A stretch of DNA of 64,000 nt from Lachnospiraceae bacterium (GTDB lineage: Bacteria; Bacillota; Clostridia; Lachnospirales; Lachnospiraceae). Shown here piece after piece: positions 16,157 to 26,700 of this stretch. The notes beneath the pieces were generated by a model. That model worked only from the letters and a program-made list of their open reading frames with translations, did not search any database and had not been told where the DNA came from. Both the position numbers and the translations under genes were made by a program. The first letter of the stretch is position 1, and the number at the start of each line of letters is the position of its first letter. The DNA lies in the NCBI GenBank assembly GCA_017518185.1, contig JAFWWB010000049.1:1-64000 (forward strand). Direction: 5' to 3'.

Positions 16157-19014
16157 CCGAGCATCCTTTTCAGAAAGGCTCCGGTATAGGACTTTTCATT
16201 TTTTGCCACCTCTTCGGGGGTGCCGGTGCATACCACGGTGCCGCCGCCGTCACCGCCTTCGGGGCCCATATCTATGATGTAGTCCGCGTTCTTTATGACA
16301 TCCAGGTTATGCTCTATGACCACCACGGTATTCCCCCCGTCCGAGAGCTTCTGCAGTATGCCTATGAGCTTGTTCACATCCTCGAAATGAAGGCCTGTGG
16401 TGGGCTCGTCCAGTATATAGATGGTCCTGCCGGTGCTCCTTCTGGAAAGCTCCGTAGCCAGCTTTATCCTCTGGGCCTCGCCTCCGGAAAGCTCCGTACT
16501 GGGCTGTCCCAGTCTTATATAGGAAAGACCGACATCGTAAAGGGTCTGGATCTTGGTCCTTATGGCCTGGACAGGAGCAAAGAACTCCAGTGCCTCCTCC
16601 ACGGTCATGTCCAGGACCTCGTATATGTTCTTTCCTTTATAACGAACGTCCAGGGTCTCACGGTTGTAGCGCTTGCCGCCGCAGACCTCGCAGGGCACAT
16701 ACACATCGGGAAGAAAATGCATCTCTATCTTTACGATACCGTCGCCGGAGCAGGCCTCACAGCGGCCTCCCTTCACATTAAAGGAGAAGCGGCCCTTCTT
16801 ATAGCCTTTGGCCTTCGCATCCTGGGTAGAGGCGAAAAGGTCGCGGATAAGGTCGAAGACGCCGGTATAGGTTGCCGGATTTGAGCGGGGAGTCCGCCCT
16901 ATGGGGGACTGGTCTATGGCTATGACCTTGTCCAGGGACTCTATCCCCAGCACCTTCTTATGCTTTCCCGGAGTGGTGAAAGCGCGGTTCAGCTTTCTGG
17001 CCAGCACCTTGTATAGCACTTCGTTTATCAGGGAGGACTTTCCGGAACCCGAAACTCCTGTGACGCAGGTGAAAACCCCGAGAGGGATCTTCACATCGAT
17101 ACTCTTCAGATTATTTTCAGCAGCTCCCTGTACCGTAAGCCAGTTAACAGGCTTTCTCCTGACCGCGGGCACGGCTATCTTCTTTTTCCCGCTCAGGTAC
17201 TGTCCTGTGATGGAGCGCTTTTCCTTAATGATATCCTCCACAGTGCCGCAGGCCACGATCTCGCCGCCGTGCTCTCCCGCCAGAGGTCCCACGTCCACGA
17301 TGTAATCCGCCTCCCGCATGGTGTCCTCATCATGCTCCACCACGATCAGGGTATTGCCCAGGCTCTGCAGTCCTCTGAGGGCGCCTATGAGCTTGTCATT
17401 ATCCCTCTGGTGGAGGCCGATGGAGGGCTCATCAAGTATATAGCAGACTCCCACCAGGCCTGAGCCGATCTGGGTGGCCAGCCTTATGCGCTGGGCCTCG
17501 CCGCCGGAAAGGGTGGCCGTGGCCCGGGAAAGGGACAGGTACTCCAGCCCCACCTCCACAAGAAAGCCTACTCTTGAGTTTATCTCTTTTACTATGCTGT
17601 CTCCTATCAGGTGCTGCTGCCGGGTCAGCTTCATGCCGTCCAGAAAAGCCTTCAGTTCCCCGATGGAGATCGAGGTTATCTCATATATATTCTTATCCGC
17701 GACCGTCACCGCAAGTGAGGTCTTCTTAAGCCTCATGCCGCCGCACTCCTCGCAGGGGGAGATGGACATGAAGCGCTCGTATTCCGCCTTGCTGTAATCC
17801 GAACCGGTCTCCCTGTAGCGGCGTTCCACATTCTTGACCAGGCCCTCAAATGCTATTGGATAAACTCCGTAGCCCCGCTGGCCCTGGTAATGGACATCAA
17901 CTTCCTTATCGGTGCCGTAGAGCAGGATGTTTCTCACCTCATCACTGAGATCCGCCCAGGGAGTATCCAGGCTGAACTTAAACTTCTTAGCCATGGCAAC
18001 GAGCAGTGAATTGGAAAAGCTTCCCTCCGTATTTGCGGACTGCCAGCCCAGCACCGCGATACAGCCTTCGTTTATGGAACGGGTGGGGTCGGGGATCATG
18101 GAGCTCTCGGTAAATTCCATGCGTATGCCCAGTCCCGCACAGGCAGGGCAGGCTCCGAAGGGATTGTTGAAGGAAAAGCTCCTGGGTTCGATCTCTTCTA
18201 TACTTATACCGCAGTCAGGGCAGGAGAATGACTGGCTGAAGTTCATCCGTTCCCCGCCGATAACGTCCACCACAAGGAGTCCGTCCGCCAGACCCAGCAC
18301 GTTCTCTATGGAATCCGTGAGTCTCCTCTCGATGCCGGGCTTCACCACGAGCCTGTCCACCACCACCTCAATGGTGTGCTTGATGTTCTTGTCCAGGGCG
18401 ATGTCCTCCTCCAGTTCATAGAGGCTGCCGTCTATCTCTGCCCTGACATAGCCGCTCTTTTTCATGCGCTCCAGCACCTTCTCGTGGCGGCCCTTTTTTC
18501 CGCGGACCACCGGCGCCAAAAGCTGGATCTTCGTGCCCTCCTCAAGAGCCATGACCTGGTCCGCCATCTGGTCCACGGTCTGCCGCGCTATCTCCCTGCC
18601 GCACTGAGGGCAGTGTGGTATGCCGGCTCTCGCATAGAGCAGACGGAAATAGTCATATATCTCCGTCACCGTACCCACGGTGGAACGGGGATTCTTGTTG
18701 GTGGATTTCTGGTCTATGGAGATGGCAGGGCTCAGGCCCTCGATCTTGTCCACATCAGGCTTCTCCATCTGCCCCAGGAACTGACGCGCATAAGAAGAAA
18801 GGCTCTCCATGTAGCGCCTCTGTCCTTCCGCATATATGGTATCAAATGCAAGCGAGGATTTTCCCGAGCCCGAAAGGCCGGTAAAGACCACGAATTTATT
18901 CCGGGGAATGGTGAGATCCACCCCCTTAAGATTATGCTCCCTTGCGCCGGTAATGCGTATGCATTCCGAGGCCGGGAGCATCTTAAGTTTCTTATCATTA
19001 TTCTTTGCGGGCAT
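16153..19014 (-). CDS. uvrA: Excinuclease ABC subunit A
   Basis: This 953-residue damage-sensing ATPase of nucleotide excision repair loads UvrB onto lesions. It has two ABC modules, each interrupted by insertions: first Walker [21 protein letters not shown] (about 47), a first zinc module (CPQCGRE, CPDC, CPAC), ABC signature LSGGEAQRI (about 490) and Walker [11 protein letters not shown]. The second module has [13 protein letters not shown], the CEACSGDG...[10 protein letters not shown] zinc finger, a second LSGGEAQRI and [11 protein letters not shown]. Length is standard. uvrB and uvrC are not adjacent. Confidence 0.98.
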   Translation of the reverse strand: MPAKNNDKKLKMLPASECIRITGAREHNLKGVDLTIPRNKFVVFTGLSGSGKSSLAFDTIYAEGQRRYMESLSSYARQFLGQMEKPDVDKIEGLSPAISIDQKSTNKNPRSTVGTVTEIYDYFRLLYARAGIPHCPQCGREIARQTVDQMADQVMALEEGTKIQLLAPVVRGKKGRHEKVLERMKKSGYVRAEIDGSLYELEEDIALDKNIKHTIEVVVDRLVVKPGIERRLTDSIENVLGLADGLLVVDVIGGERMNFSQSFSCPDCGISIEEIEPRSFSFNNPFGACPACAGLGIRMEFTESSMIPDPTRSINEGCIAVLGWQSANTEGSFSNSLLVAMAKKFKFSLDTPWADLSDEVRNILLYGTDKEVDVHYQGQRGYGVYPIAFEGLVKNVERRYRETGSDYSKAEYERFMSISPCEECGGMRLKKTSLAVTVADKNIYEITSISIGELKAFLDGMKLTRQQHLIGDSIVKEINSRVGFLVEVGLEYLSLSRATATLSGGEAQRIRLATQIGSGLVGVCYILDEPSIGLHQRDNDKLIGALRGLQSLGNTLIVVEHDEDTMREADYIVDVGPLAGEHGGEIVACGTVEDIIKEKRSITGQYLSGKKKIAVPAVRRKPVNWLTVQGAAENNLKSIDVKIPLGVFTCVTGVSGSGKSSLINEVLYKVLARKLNRAFTTPGKHKKVLGIESLDKVIAIDQSPIGRTPRSNPATYTGVFDLIRDLFASTQDAKAKGYKKGRFSFNVKGGRCEACSGDGIVKIEMHFLPDVYVPCEVCGGKRYNRETLDVRYKGKNIYEVLDMTVEEALEFFAPVQAIRTKIQTLYDVGLSYIRLGQPSTELSGGEAQRIKLATELSRRSTGRTIYILDEPTTGLHFEDVNKLIGILQKLSDGGNTVVVIEHNLDVIKNADYIIDMGPEGGDGGGTVVCTGTPEEVAKNEKSYTGAFLKRMLG

Positions 19015-19050
19015 GCTCCGAACTCCTTGTTCCGAAAAGTCATGTCCACG

Positions 19051-19079
19051 ATGATATCACATTTTCCCTCGGCGGTCAA
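19051..19079 (-). promoter_or_regulatory. Sigma-A promoter of uvrA
   Basis: TTGACC (19074-19079), 17 nt, TATCAT (19051-19056) on the minus strand, 37 bases before the uvrA ATG. It overlaps the end of the preceding gene. No clear clostridial LexA box was seen. Confidence 0.65.
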
Positions 19080-19669
19080 AGTGAAGATTCACTTCTTACC
19101 TGCCTCTTTTCCACAAGGGCGCTGGCCTTGGAGATGAGCTCCAGCGTTTCCCTTATCATCTCTTCCCTGCGGGGAAGCTTCTCACAGGAGAGCAGCAGCT
19201 GGCACATCTGCGGAGGAACATCATAGAGCTCCAGAAAATCCCTGAGCTCGCGCCTGTCGCCTTCGCCGCAGGCCTCTTCAACAAACTCCGCCACCTCCAT
19301 TGCCTCTTTATCGGCAAAGCCCTCCTCGATGAGGAGCTCGTATACATCCTCCATCACGAGTACGGGATAGCGTCTGAACCATTTCTTTCTGTACACCGGT
19401 ACATCGGTATCATACACCGTATGCAGGAAGGAAACGGCATCACACATCTGCCAGAAATTCCTGGGCCTGAGCTCTTCGATGACCGCCCGGCCTTCTTCAC
19501 TGTCCTGCACTATGTACAGATCCTCCCAGGTCAGCTTCCTGAAATCCCTGGGATCTACACCTGTCTCCTCCAACAGCTGGTTTATCCATGTGGAATTTAT
19601 GCAAAGAGCACAGCAGCCCTGCATGAATCCCAGGTCACGGATGATAAACCTGTAACCTCTGTTTCTCAC
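19076..19669 (-). CDS. Hypothetical soluble helical protein
   Basis: This 197-residue protein is not recognised. It is acidic and mostly helical, with several Trp-rich stretches (FRKLTWEDLYIV, RPRNFWQMCDAV) and a Cys pair near the N-terminus (QGCCALC). No membrane segment or signal is seen. The GTG at 19669 is preferred because GGGAG lies six bases before it. Alternatives are the ATG at 19690 and GTG at 19696. A TATAAT box at 19735-19740 may drive it. It stands alone between galE and uvrA. Confidence 0.7.
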   Translation of the reverse strand: MRNRGYRFIIRDLGFMQGCCALCINSTWINQLLEETGVDPRDFRKLTWEDLYIVQDSEEGRAVIEELRPRNFWQMCDAVSFLHTVYDTDVPVYRKKWFRRYPVLVMEDVYELLIEEGFADKEAMEVAEFVEEACGEGDRRELRDFLELYDVPPQMCQLLLSCEKLPRREEMIRETLELISKASALVEKRQVRSESSL

Positions 19670-19825
19670 ATCATTCTCCCTTTGCGCCATTGCCACAACA
19701 TCTTGTGCCGGTCAAAACACGCGCTACGGATTTCATTATACACGCTTTTCGGAAAAATGGTAGTATTTTTTTCAATATTTAGTATTTTTTATTTTTAAGG
19801 CGCATATTTGTAGGGTTTAAGCCAA

Positions 19826-19853
19826 AAAATAAGGGTTCCCGCGACGGGAACCC
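19826..19853 (-). terminator. Terminator of galE
   Basis: A perfect 9-bp stem GGGTTCCCG/CGGGAACCC (19833-19841 with 19845-19853, 3-nt loop) is followed on the minus strand by TTATTTTTT. It lies 23 bases past the galE stop. Confidence 0.9.
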
Positions 19854-19875
19854 TTTGATTTCAAGATGTTGTTTC

Positions 19876-20892
19876 TTATTTTCCGTAGCCGTCAGGGTTG
19901 TTCTTCTGCCAGTTCCAGGAATCGGCGCACATTTCAAGTATGCCCTTTTCCGCCTTCCAGCCCATCTCCCGCTCGGCCTTTGATGCATCGGAATAGTTCT
20001 CGGCGATATCCCCGGGGCGTCTCGCCTGTATCTCGTAAGGGATCTTCACACCGGAAGCTTCCTCGAAGTTCTTCACTATCTCGAGCACGCTGTACCCCCT
20101 GCCGGTACCCAGATTGTAAACCGCAAGACCGCAGTTTGCCTTGATACGCTCCAGCGCCTTTACATGGCCCTTTGCAAGATCCACCACGTGGATGTAATCA
20201 CGTACGCCCGTGCCGTCCGGAGTGGGATAATCATTTCCGAAGACCCTGAGGAAGGGCTGCTTTCCCACTGCCACCTGGGTGATGTAAGGCATAAGGTTAT
20301 TGGGGATGCCGTTGGGATCCTCACCGATCTTCCCTGAAGGGTGCGCGCCTATGGGATTGAAATAGCGGAGCAGCACGATATTCCACTCGGGATCCGCATG
20401 CTGGATATCCGCAAATATGGTCTCCTGCATACTCTTGGTGGAGCCGTAGGGATTGGTGCACTTCTTCACCGGGCTCTCCTCGGTAACGGGCACGCTGTCG
20501 GGATCGCCGTAAACTGTTGAGGATGAGGAGAAGATCATGTTCTTCACGCCGTGCTGCCTCATGACATCCACCAGGGTCAATGTTCCGCCGATATTGTTCT
20601 CATAGTATTCCCAGGGCTTTGCCACGGATTCGCCCACAGCCTTAAGCCCCGCAAAATGAATGCAGCTGTCGATATCCTCTTTCTCAAAGAGCTCATTCAG
20701 TCCTTCCCTGTCCCTGATGTCCAGTTTATAAAACTTCACGCTCTTTCCGGTTATCTCCTCCACGCGCTTTAAGGACTTCTCGGTGGAATTCGACAGGTTG
20801 TCTATCACCACCACCTCGTAACCTGCCTCCTGGAGCTCCACAACGGTGTGGCTGCCTATGAATCCGCTTCCTCCGGTAACAAGAATCGCCAT
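19876..20892 (-). CDS. galE: UDP-glucose 4-epimerase
   Basis: This 338-residue enzyme interconverts UDP-glucose and UDP-galactose for the Leloir pathway and for surface glycans. It has the NAD-binding GGSGFIGSHTVVEL at the N-terminus, the DIRDREGL loop, catalytic Ser in SSSSTVYG (about 124) and the YGSTKSMQE Tyr-x3-Lys pair (about 149). The product-binding GVRDYIHVVDLA segment and the NLGTGRGYSVLE end motif are also present. Length is standard. AGGAGG precedes the ATG. It follows the DUF6472-type gene after 25 bases, so the two are probably co-transcribed. Confidence 0.97.
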   Translation of the reverse strand: MAILVTGGSGFIGSHTVVELQEAGYEVVVIDNLSNSTEKSLKRVEEITGKSVKFYKLDIRDREGLNELFEKEDIDSCIHFAGLKAVGESVAKPWEYYENNIGGTLTLVDVMRQHGVKNMIFSSSSTVYGDPDSVPVTEESPVKKCTNPYGSTKSMQETIFADIQHADPEWNIVLLRYFNPIGAHPSGKIGEDPNGIPNNLMPYITQVAVGKQPFLRVFGNDYPTPDGTGVRDYIHVVDLAKGHVKALERIKANCGLAVYNLGTGRGYSVLEIVKNFEEASGVKIPYEIQARRPGDIAENYSDASKAEREMGWKAEKGILEMCADSWNWQKNNPDGYGK

Positions 20893-20917
20893 GTTTTATT
20901 CCTCCTATATAAATATG

Positions 20918-21094
20918 TTAGATCTGTTTTTTTACTATCTGGTATTCGTTTCCCGCCCTGAAGAACGGGCACTCCTGCGCTCCCCTGCTTATGATCCGGT
21001 ACATATCGTCCTCGTCCAGGGCGCCTTCCCGGGAACAGGCAAACTCATCAAACTCCTCGTCATATTCATAATACATGCAGTATTCACAGTCCAT
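20918..21094 (-). CDS. Small Cys-rich acidic protein (DUF6472-like)
   Basis: This 58-residue protein runs from ATG at 21094 to TAA at 20918. It begins MDCEYCMYYEYDEEFDEF, with further Cys at SRxxAC-type and CPFF positions and a basic end. Four cysteines in CxxC...C...C spacing suggest metal binding. It resembles small DUF6472-type proteins common in Lachnospiraceae, and its function is unknown. It lies six bases from the potassium-channel stop and 25 bases before galE, so all three may share a transcript. Confidence 0.75.
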   Translation of the reverse strand: MDCEYCMYYEYDEEFDEFACSREGALDEDDMYRIISRGAQECPFFRAGNEYQIVKKQI

Positions 21095-21100
21095 TTTCTG

Positions 21101-22306
21101 TTATTCCCTGTTTTTGGTATTTTTAGTATACATCACTATCTCATCCCCCGCAAGGAGCTTCATATCTCCCTTAGGCACCATTTCACGGCCCCTGCGGACG
21201 AGCTTGACCAGAAAGCTCTGCCTTGAGATATCCAGATCCTTGATCCGCTTTCCGTTCCAGGGATGCTGTTCCTTCAGCGTGATCTCCTTAAGGCTAATGC
21301 CGAGGCCGCCCCTCTCACCGTCCACGCCAAGCACCAGCATGTCACCCGCCATTATCTCCACCTCGCCTCTGGGGATGACCACATCATCCCCCCTGAGGAC
21401 AGCTGCGATCATTATAGTGTGGGGGAGGTTCAGCTGGGCTATGGTCATGCCGGCCCAGCGGTCCTTATCATTGACCAGCACACGGATGAAACGGTATTCC
21501 GCCTCGTCACCCTCCTCGTTCTTTACCCTCAGCTTTTCGTACTGCTCAACGAAGCCTGCGCTTATGATACCCGTGGGAATGGCCACCAGACCCACGCCCA
21601 GCATGGTCACGCCCATCCCCACGATACGTCCCGCGGTGGTAACGGGATAGATATCACCGTAGCCCACGGTCAGCAGGGAAGCCGCCGCCCACCACATGCC
21701 GCTTAAGGCATTGTCAAAAGCCTCCGGCTGGGCATCGTGCTCGAGGCCGTACATGGTAAGGCTGGACGCCAGCATCAGCATCAGTATTATGAACACCGAG
21801 GATATCAGCAGCCTGGCCTTGCTCCTGATGACGGCTGAGATGACATTCAGCGAATCGAAATATGCATTGATCCGGAATATACGGAAGATGCGCATGACCC
21901 TGAATATACGGAAAGCCATGACTCCTCCGGGGAAGAACACGGGAAGATAATAAGGCACGCAGGACAGTACATCCACTATACCCTGGAAGGAGAATATGTA
22001 GCGGAACACCGCTCTGACAGGGCCTGCTCCCGGATATATGCAGCCTGCAGTCCAGATGCGGAGGATCAGATCGAACAGGAAGAAGCCCATGGTGACGGCT
22101 TCTATTATGAGAAGCAGCTCACCCATGCTTTCCATGAGGCTGTCATAAGTGAGCATCACACTGACTGCAAGGTTTACGACTATCAGGAAAAAGTTTACGA
22201 CATCATAGCCCCTGCCCCAGAAATCCTCATCAAAGCCCACTTCGATGATATCCGATATTCTCTTTCTTATGCGGTCATATTCCGACCTTTTTCCCCTCTT
22301 GGCCAT
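21101..22306 (-). CDS. Kv-type potassium channel with two RCK_C-like domains
   Basis: This 401-residue channel has six membrane helices: a voltage-sensor-like S1-S4 with a basic S4 (RIFRVMRIFRIFRI, about 132-146), then S5, the pore helix and selectivity filter TVGYGD (about 217), and S6. The cytoplasmic C-terminus (about 265-401) holds two consecutive TrkA-C/RCK_C-like folds, one around MTIAQLNLPHTIMIAAVLRG and one around ISRQSFLVKLVRRGREMVP. There is no NAD-binding RCK_N domain between pore and RCK_C. RCK_C domains in KtrA, KtrC and CpaA bind c-di-AMP, so gating by this nucleotide is an attractive inference. Confidence 0.93.
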   Translation of the reverse strand: MAKRGKRSEYDRIRKRISDIIEVGFDEDFWGRGYDVVNFFLIVVNLAVSVMLTYDSLMESMGELLLIIEAVTMGFFLFDLILRIWTAGCIYPGAGPVRAVFRYIFSFQGIVDVLSCVPYYLPVFFPGGVMAFRIFRVMRIFRIFRINAYFDSLNVISAVIRSKARLLISSVFIILMLMLASSLTMYGLEHDAQPEAFDNALSGMWWAAASLLTVGYGDIYPVTTAGRIVGMGVTMLGVGLVAIPTGIISAGFVEQYEKLRVKNEEGDEAEYRFIRVLVNDKDRWAGMTIAQLNLPHTIMIAAVLRGDDVVIPRGEVEIMAGDMLVLGVDGERGGLGISLKEITLKEQHPWNGKRIKDLDISRQSFLVKLVRRGREMVPKGDMKLLAGDEIVMYTKNTKNRE

Positions 22307-22353
22307 ATTATGTAAATCTTACCATGCAGTTCACTATTCTTCAAGGATTTTGA

Positions 22354-22382
22354 TTGAAATATTATCTGTCGTATGTTACAAT
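22354..22382 (+). promoter_or_regulatory. Sigma-A promoter of the HDOD gene
   Basis: TTGAAA (22354-22359), 17 nt, TACAAT (22377-22382), 54 bases before the ATG. It lies in the divergent region shared with the potassium-channel gene. Confidence 0.75.
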
Positions 22383-22436
22383 ATTGGCGTTAATGTACGA
22401 ACTCAAGTACAAACCCGACATAAGAGGAGGAGCATC

Positions 22437-23663
22437 ATGTTAGCTACACTGATTCCCTTATTTGACCATAGTATGAGCGTATGTGCCTATTCGGTGTTTG
22501 CCCAGAAGGAGAATTTCCTCCTGAACCCCCGTTATCTCGGGGTAGGACGCTATGACGGAGCCGCAAATGTGGTCGGCTTCGAGCTCATCGAGAGCATGGG
22601 CCTTGAGACCGTGGCCGGGGATCAGATGGTGTTCATCGAGATGAATAACATCGCCCTCTTCTCCGATATAGCCGAGCAGTGCAATGCACCTCATGACAAG
22701 ACGGTGCTCCTGGTGGATCAGGAACTGCCTGCCGAGGGAAAGTACATCAACCGTCTGAAGGAGCTGAAGGCCGACAAGTACAAGCTGGCCATCACCAAGC
22801 TTCCGGTAAGCCGTTTTGAGGAATACCGTGAGGTTCTTTCCCTCATGGATTTCATAATGCTGAACCACAAGAAGATAGACATAAGCAAGGCAAAGGTCTA
22901 CTTCTCCAAGGTTTATCCGGGCGTCAAGCTCATAGCCATAAATGTAGACTCCCAGGAAGAGTACGACAGGCTCAAGGAAGGCGGCGGATATGACCTTTAC
23001 GAAGGCGAGTTCTTCCGTATGCCGGTCAAGAAGGGCACCGAGGAGCTGGCTCCCCTGAAGGTCAACTATCTGGAACTGCTGAAGGTGGTCAATGATATCG
23101 ACTTTGACCTTACGGATGCGGCATCAGTCATAGAGCGTGACCCCGCGCTTACGCTGTCCATGCTCAAGATGGTCAACCGCATGACCGTGAACTCCGGGAT
23201 CAATTCCGTCAAGCACGCTGCTGCGATGCTGGGACAGAGGGAACTGAAGCGCTGGATCAACACTGCAGCTACCAAGGAGCTCTGTGTTGACAGACCCAGC
23301 GAACTTATGCGCATATCCATGATAAGGGCGCGCTTCGCCGAGAATCTGGCTCCCGTCTTCAAGATGGCAAGCCAGTCCTCCGAGCTTTTCCTTATGGGAC
23401 TTTTCTCCGTACTGGACATCATAATCGAAAAGCCCATGGAAGAGGCGCTGGAAATGGTTCGTGTCTCCAGGGAGATCAGACAGGCTCTGCTGGAAAAGAC
23501 CGGTCCCTTCTGGCCGCTCTACGATTTCATGATACAGTATGAGCACGCTTCCTGGCAGGAGGTTTCCCGCCAGATGGTAGTGGGTGACATAGAGATGGAT
23601 CCCGTATATCAGGCATATGTGGATTCTCTCCGCTGGTTCAGGGATCTGTTCTCACAGGACTGA
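22437..23663 (+). CDS. Degenerate EAL plus HDOD signalling protein (YuxH-like)
   Basis: This 408-residue protein has an N-terminal EAL-like barrel (about 1-190) without the EAL, DDFG or other catalytic signatures. A C-terminal HDOD domain (about 200-400) includes DLTDAASVIERDPALTLSML and VKHAAAMLGQRELKRWI. This architecture matches the YuxH/CdgJ-type family of c-di-GMP-linked regulators, in which the EAL part usually does not hydrolyse c-di-GMP. CdgJ-type relatives influence motility. The start at 22437 follows a perfect AGGAGG and a consensus promoter, while upstream in-frame ATGs lack such a site. It is one of the few plus-strand genes and is monocistronic. Confidence 0.9.
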   Translation: MLATLIPLFDHSMSVCAYSVFAQKENFLLNPRYLGVGRYDGAANVVGFELIESMGLETVAGDQMVFIEMNNIALFSDIAEQCNAPHDKTVLLVDQELPAEGKYINRLKELKADKYKLAITKLPVSRFEEYREVLSLMDFIMLNHKKIDISKAKVYFSKVYPGVKLIAINVDSQEEYDRLKEGGGYDLYEGEFFRMPVKKGTEELAPLKVNYLELLKVVNDIDFDLTDAASVIERDPALTLSMLKMVNRMTVNSGINSVKHAAAMLGQRELKRWINTAATKELCVDRPSELMRISMIRARFAENLAPVFKMASQSSELFLMGLFSVLDIIIEKPMEEALEMVRVSREIRQALLEKTGPFWPLYDFMIQYEHASWQEVSRQMVVGDIEMDPVYQAYVDSLRWFRDLFSQD

Positions 23664-23675
23664 GAAAGAGATTGA

Positions 23676-23712
23676 AAAGCCCCCGATGCTTCGGCATCAG
23701 GGGCTTTTTTTG
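23676..23712 (+). terminator. Terminator of the HDOD gene
   Basis: GCCCC-C-GATGC, UUCG tetraloop, GCATC-A-GGGGC, then eight T (23679-23712). It lies a few bases past the stop codon. Confidence 0.93.
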
Positions 23713-23726
23713 TTGCCTGCACAATA

Positions 23727-23761
23727 TACAAAACATGGCCGGAAACTGTTTTCCGGCCATG
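23727..23761 (-). terminator. Terminator of the giant surface-protein gene
   Basis: A perfect 12-bp stem (23734-23745 with 23750-23761, loop 4) is followed on the minus strand by TTTTGT. It faces the HDOD terminator. Confidence 0.85.
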
Positions 23762-23786
23762 CTCTTAATTCTTTACCTGCTGCTGT

Positions 23787-26700
23787 TTACAGCCATCTCA
23801 GCTTACCCTTGGTGATCCTGAAGGATCCGGAACAGCTTCCGTAGAATCCCGATGCGCTGCCGGTTCCCGTGATGACGTAGACCGCCTTGCCCACGTTCAC
23901 ATTGTTAAAGTAATGTACGGTGTAATTGGAGGTGCCGACGTACTTTCCGCCTACGGTCAGATTGAACCTGTTGCTTCCTCCCACGGTCACAGCGCTTCCG
24001 GTGTAAGCGAATTTGCTCACCTTCTTCTTTTTGCTGTCCACGATGCTGATCTTTGCCTTTTTATCTATGGCTCTGGATGCATCCACCTTTGTTATGGTAT
24101 AGCTTCCCGTGATCACACCATCGTAGTTGCCGTTACTCTTTGCGGTGATCTCTACGCTTACCGCAAGACCTTCCTCAGGTATATCGGCAGCCTTTAGTCT
24201 GGTCACATCCTTGCCGTTTGCCGCGGTCCACTTTACGGAGTACTCCTTTGCTCCGACAAGGGTATCGCCTGCTGCCACAAAGGGCGCTGAAGCATACTTG
24301 CCGTCTTTTACAAAAGCCATATCGGGGCAGAATACCGCAGTGCCCTCAAGCGGTGCCTTTGTCACATTGAATTCATATTTCTGTGCCTTTACACCCTTAT
24401 AGTTACCCATAAAGCTTACGGTGACCTTAGCTTTTGCTCCGGCTTTCTTATTGCTGCTGTACTTGAGCTTATAATCCTTTCCTTCCTTAAGCACCGTTTC
24501 GCCGTCCTTTACGGTAACGGAAGCCTTAGCGCCAGAAGGAGCATAGACTGCGCTCTTTGCACACTCAACCGTGGGTGCGGCAGAGCAGGCCTTTATGGTA
24601 TAGCTCTTCTTATAGCTCTTGCTGTAGCCTGCAAGGGGAACGATGACTATGTTCACCTTTCCGGCCGAAATGACATCATCGGGATAGAGCACCATGTAAG
24701 CTTCGTTCTCGCTGACAACCTTTCCGTCGGCTGTCACTACAAGCTCGCCTTCCTTAAGCTTCTGCTCCTCACCGTTGTAGACACGCTCTGCAGGCTTGAA
24801 GCTCTGGATCTTCAGTGCAACGGGCTCAGCCTTCTTTACAAGGAAGGTTCTGGTTCCCTTGAAGTTTTCCTTTCCTTCAACGACTATCTCTATGTTCTGT
24901 CCGTCTGCGGAATCAGTCTTACTCTTCACTTCAAAATCCTTTGAAGTCAGCTTGTAGCTTCCGAGATAGAATTCCGGCTTTACTTTGGACGCATTCGTTG
25001 CGGGAGCCGTGGCACTGGTAACATCATCCATGCTCCTGGCCACTATGCTGAATCCGGAGCTTGCGGTACCGCCCACGGTAATGCCCTTTACGGTCACAGT
25101 GGGCACCTTATTGCCATTCTTCACCTTTACGTTGTTGCTGTAGCTGACCTTGTAATCAACGGTCTCGATAAGCTCCTTACCGTTGTACATTACCCTGACG
25201 GGAGGCTGTATCTTTCCGCCGGTGAAGGCAAAGACGTTGCCCGCCGCAAATTCCACATAGAGGTCAGTTGCTACGGGATCCACCGGCTGCACTGAGGAAT
25301 CCGCCGCCGCAAAGTATCCGGTCCGGGTTTCGGTGTAGCCCATGCAGTCGCTCACGCGGCAGATGTATATGGTCTTGGGATCCAGATCCTTCATCTCCTT
25401 TGAAGAAAAATCATGGCTTCCGGAATCCTTCACGGTAAACTGCGAGACCAGTGTATAGCTGTCCGAATACTTATAGAAGCTGAAGGTATAAGGTGAGCGG
25501 CCATAGGTGTCACCGATGTATACCCGTGTATATGCCGTTCTGTCACCATCATTCTGAAAGTTGAAGTACCTGTTCCTTGAGGCCCACTTTCCGTACCTGT
25601 CATCCCTCTCTTTCTCTGAATAGTTAGCATCGTATGCGTAGTAGCTCTCGGTTCCGTTGCCGTGAAGCGCAGTCACGGAAGAACCTGCTGCGGTGACCCT
25701 GAAATAATAGCCTCTTTCGGAAGCGGAAAGACCGGTCACGCTGCAGTAAAGATAACCGTTGCTGTTCATATCGGTGAACTCATACTTTACACCGCTTACA
25801 GGCTTCAGATCCCAGGTATAGACCTCCAGTGCGATATCGTTTTCTTTAACGAATTTCTTTACATCCGTCTTATCTCCGGAATACATGGGGAACTCTGCCC
25901 CAAGGCTCGCCTTTCCCATATCCTTCATATCGTAACTTACATACTGATATGACTGCAGGAGTTTTACGTTTCTTACCAGTATGCTGCAGCTGCAGAGTAC
26001 CTTCTCGCTTCCGTCAAAAACCTCACAGACCTTTACCGTATAACTGCCGGGATCATTTATCACAAGATCCCAGTCTCCGGTTTCGAAGCTGTCGTAACCG
26101 TCATAGCTGCCGCTCTTTGTCATATTCTTACTCACGGTCTGGTCGCCGATGGCGATACGCGCGTAAAGTGCATCAGTACTGTGCCTGTCGGCGCCGCCTC
26201 TTGCCCCGACGCTGATCTTTACGTTTCCGCTGAGGTTATAGTAAGGCGATGCCCATGCGTAGAAATTGTAATCAGGCTCGTCGCTGCTGCTTTCGCTGTA
26301 GTTGTAATAGACCACCTCAAAGTCCGTATTGTGCATTTCATATACATCCCCGGTCACTTCATCCGTGATCTTAAACATCATGCGGGTACCCTTTCGGGGA
26401 ATATAGAGGCCGGCTGCATCCGTAAGACCCAGCCTGAGCACTCCTTCGCCGTCGATGATGCCGTTGCCGCTTATGTTCCATTCATCAGCCGTATTGGTCT
26501 TTGCCTTTACTGCAATGCCGTGGCCGGCCCTGTTCTTATCAAGACGGAATTCGAACTTGCCGGTCTTCCAGTTATAGACCTTGGAATATACATTCAGCTC
26601 GCCTTCGGAAACATAGCTTCCGTCGATGAGGAGTCTGCTGTCCAGCTCCATGGGGAAGGTATTGTTCACGTCGTCGGGATCGCCCTTCAGTACCAGGCTG

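Noticed and set aside
22307-22436. Riboswitch (c-di-AMP or c-di-GMP) before the channel or HDOD gene
   Set aside because: The 130-bp gap has no room for the known aptamer folds and lacks their conserved motifs.
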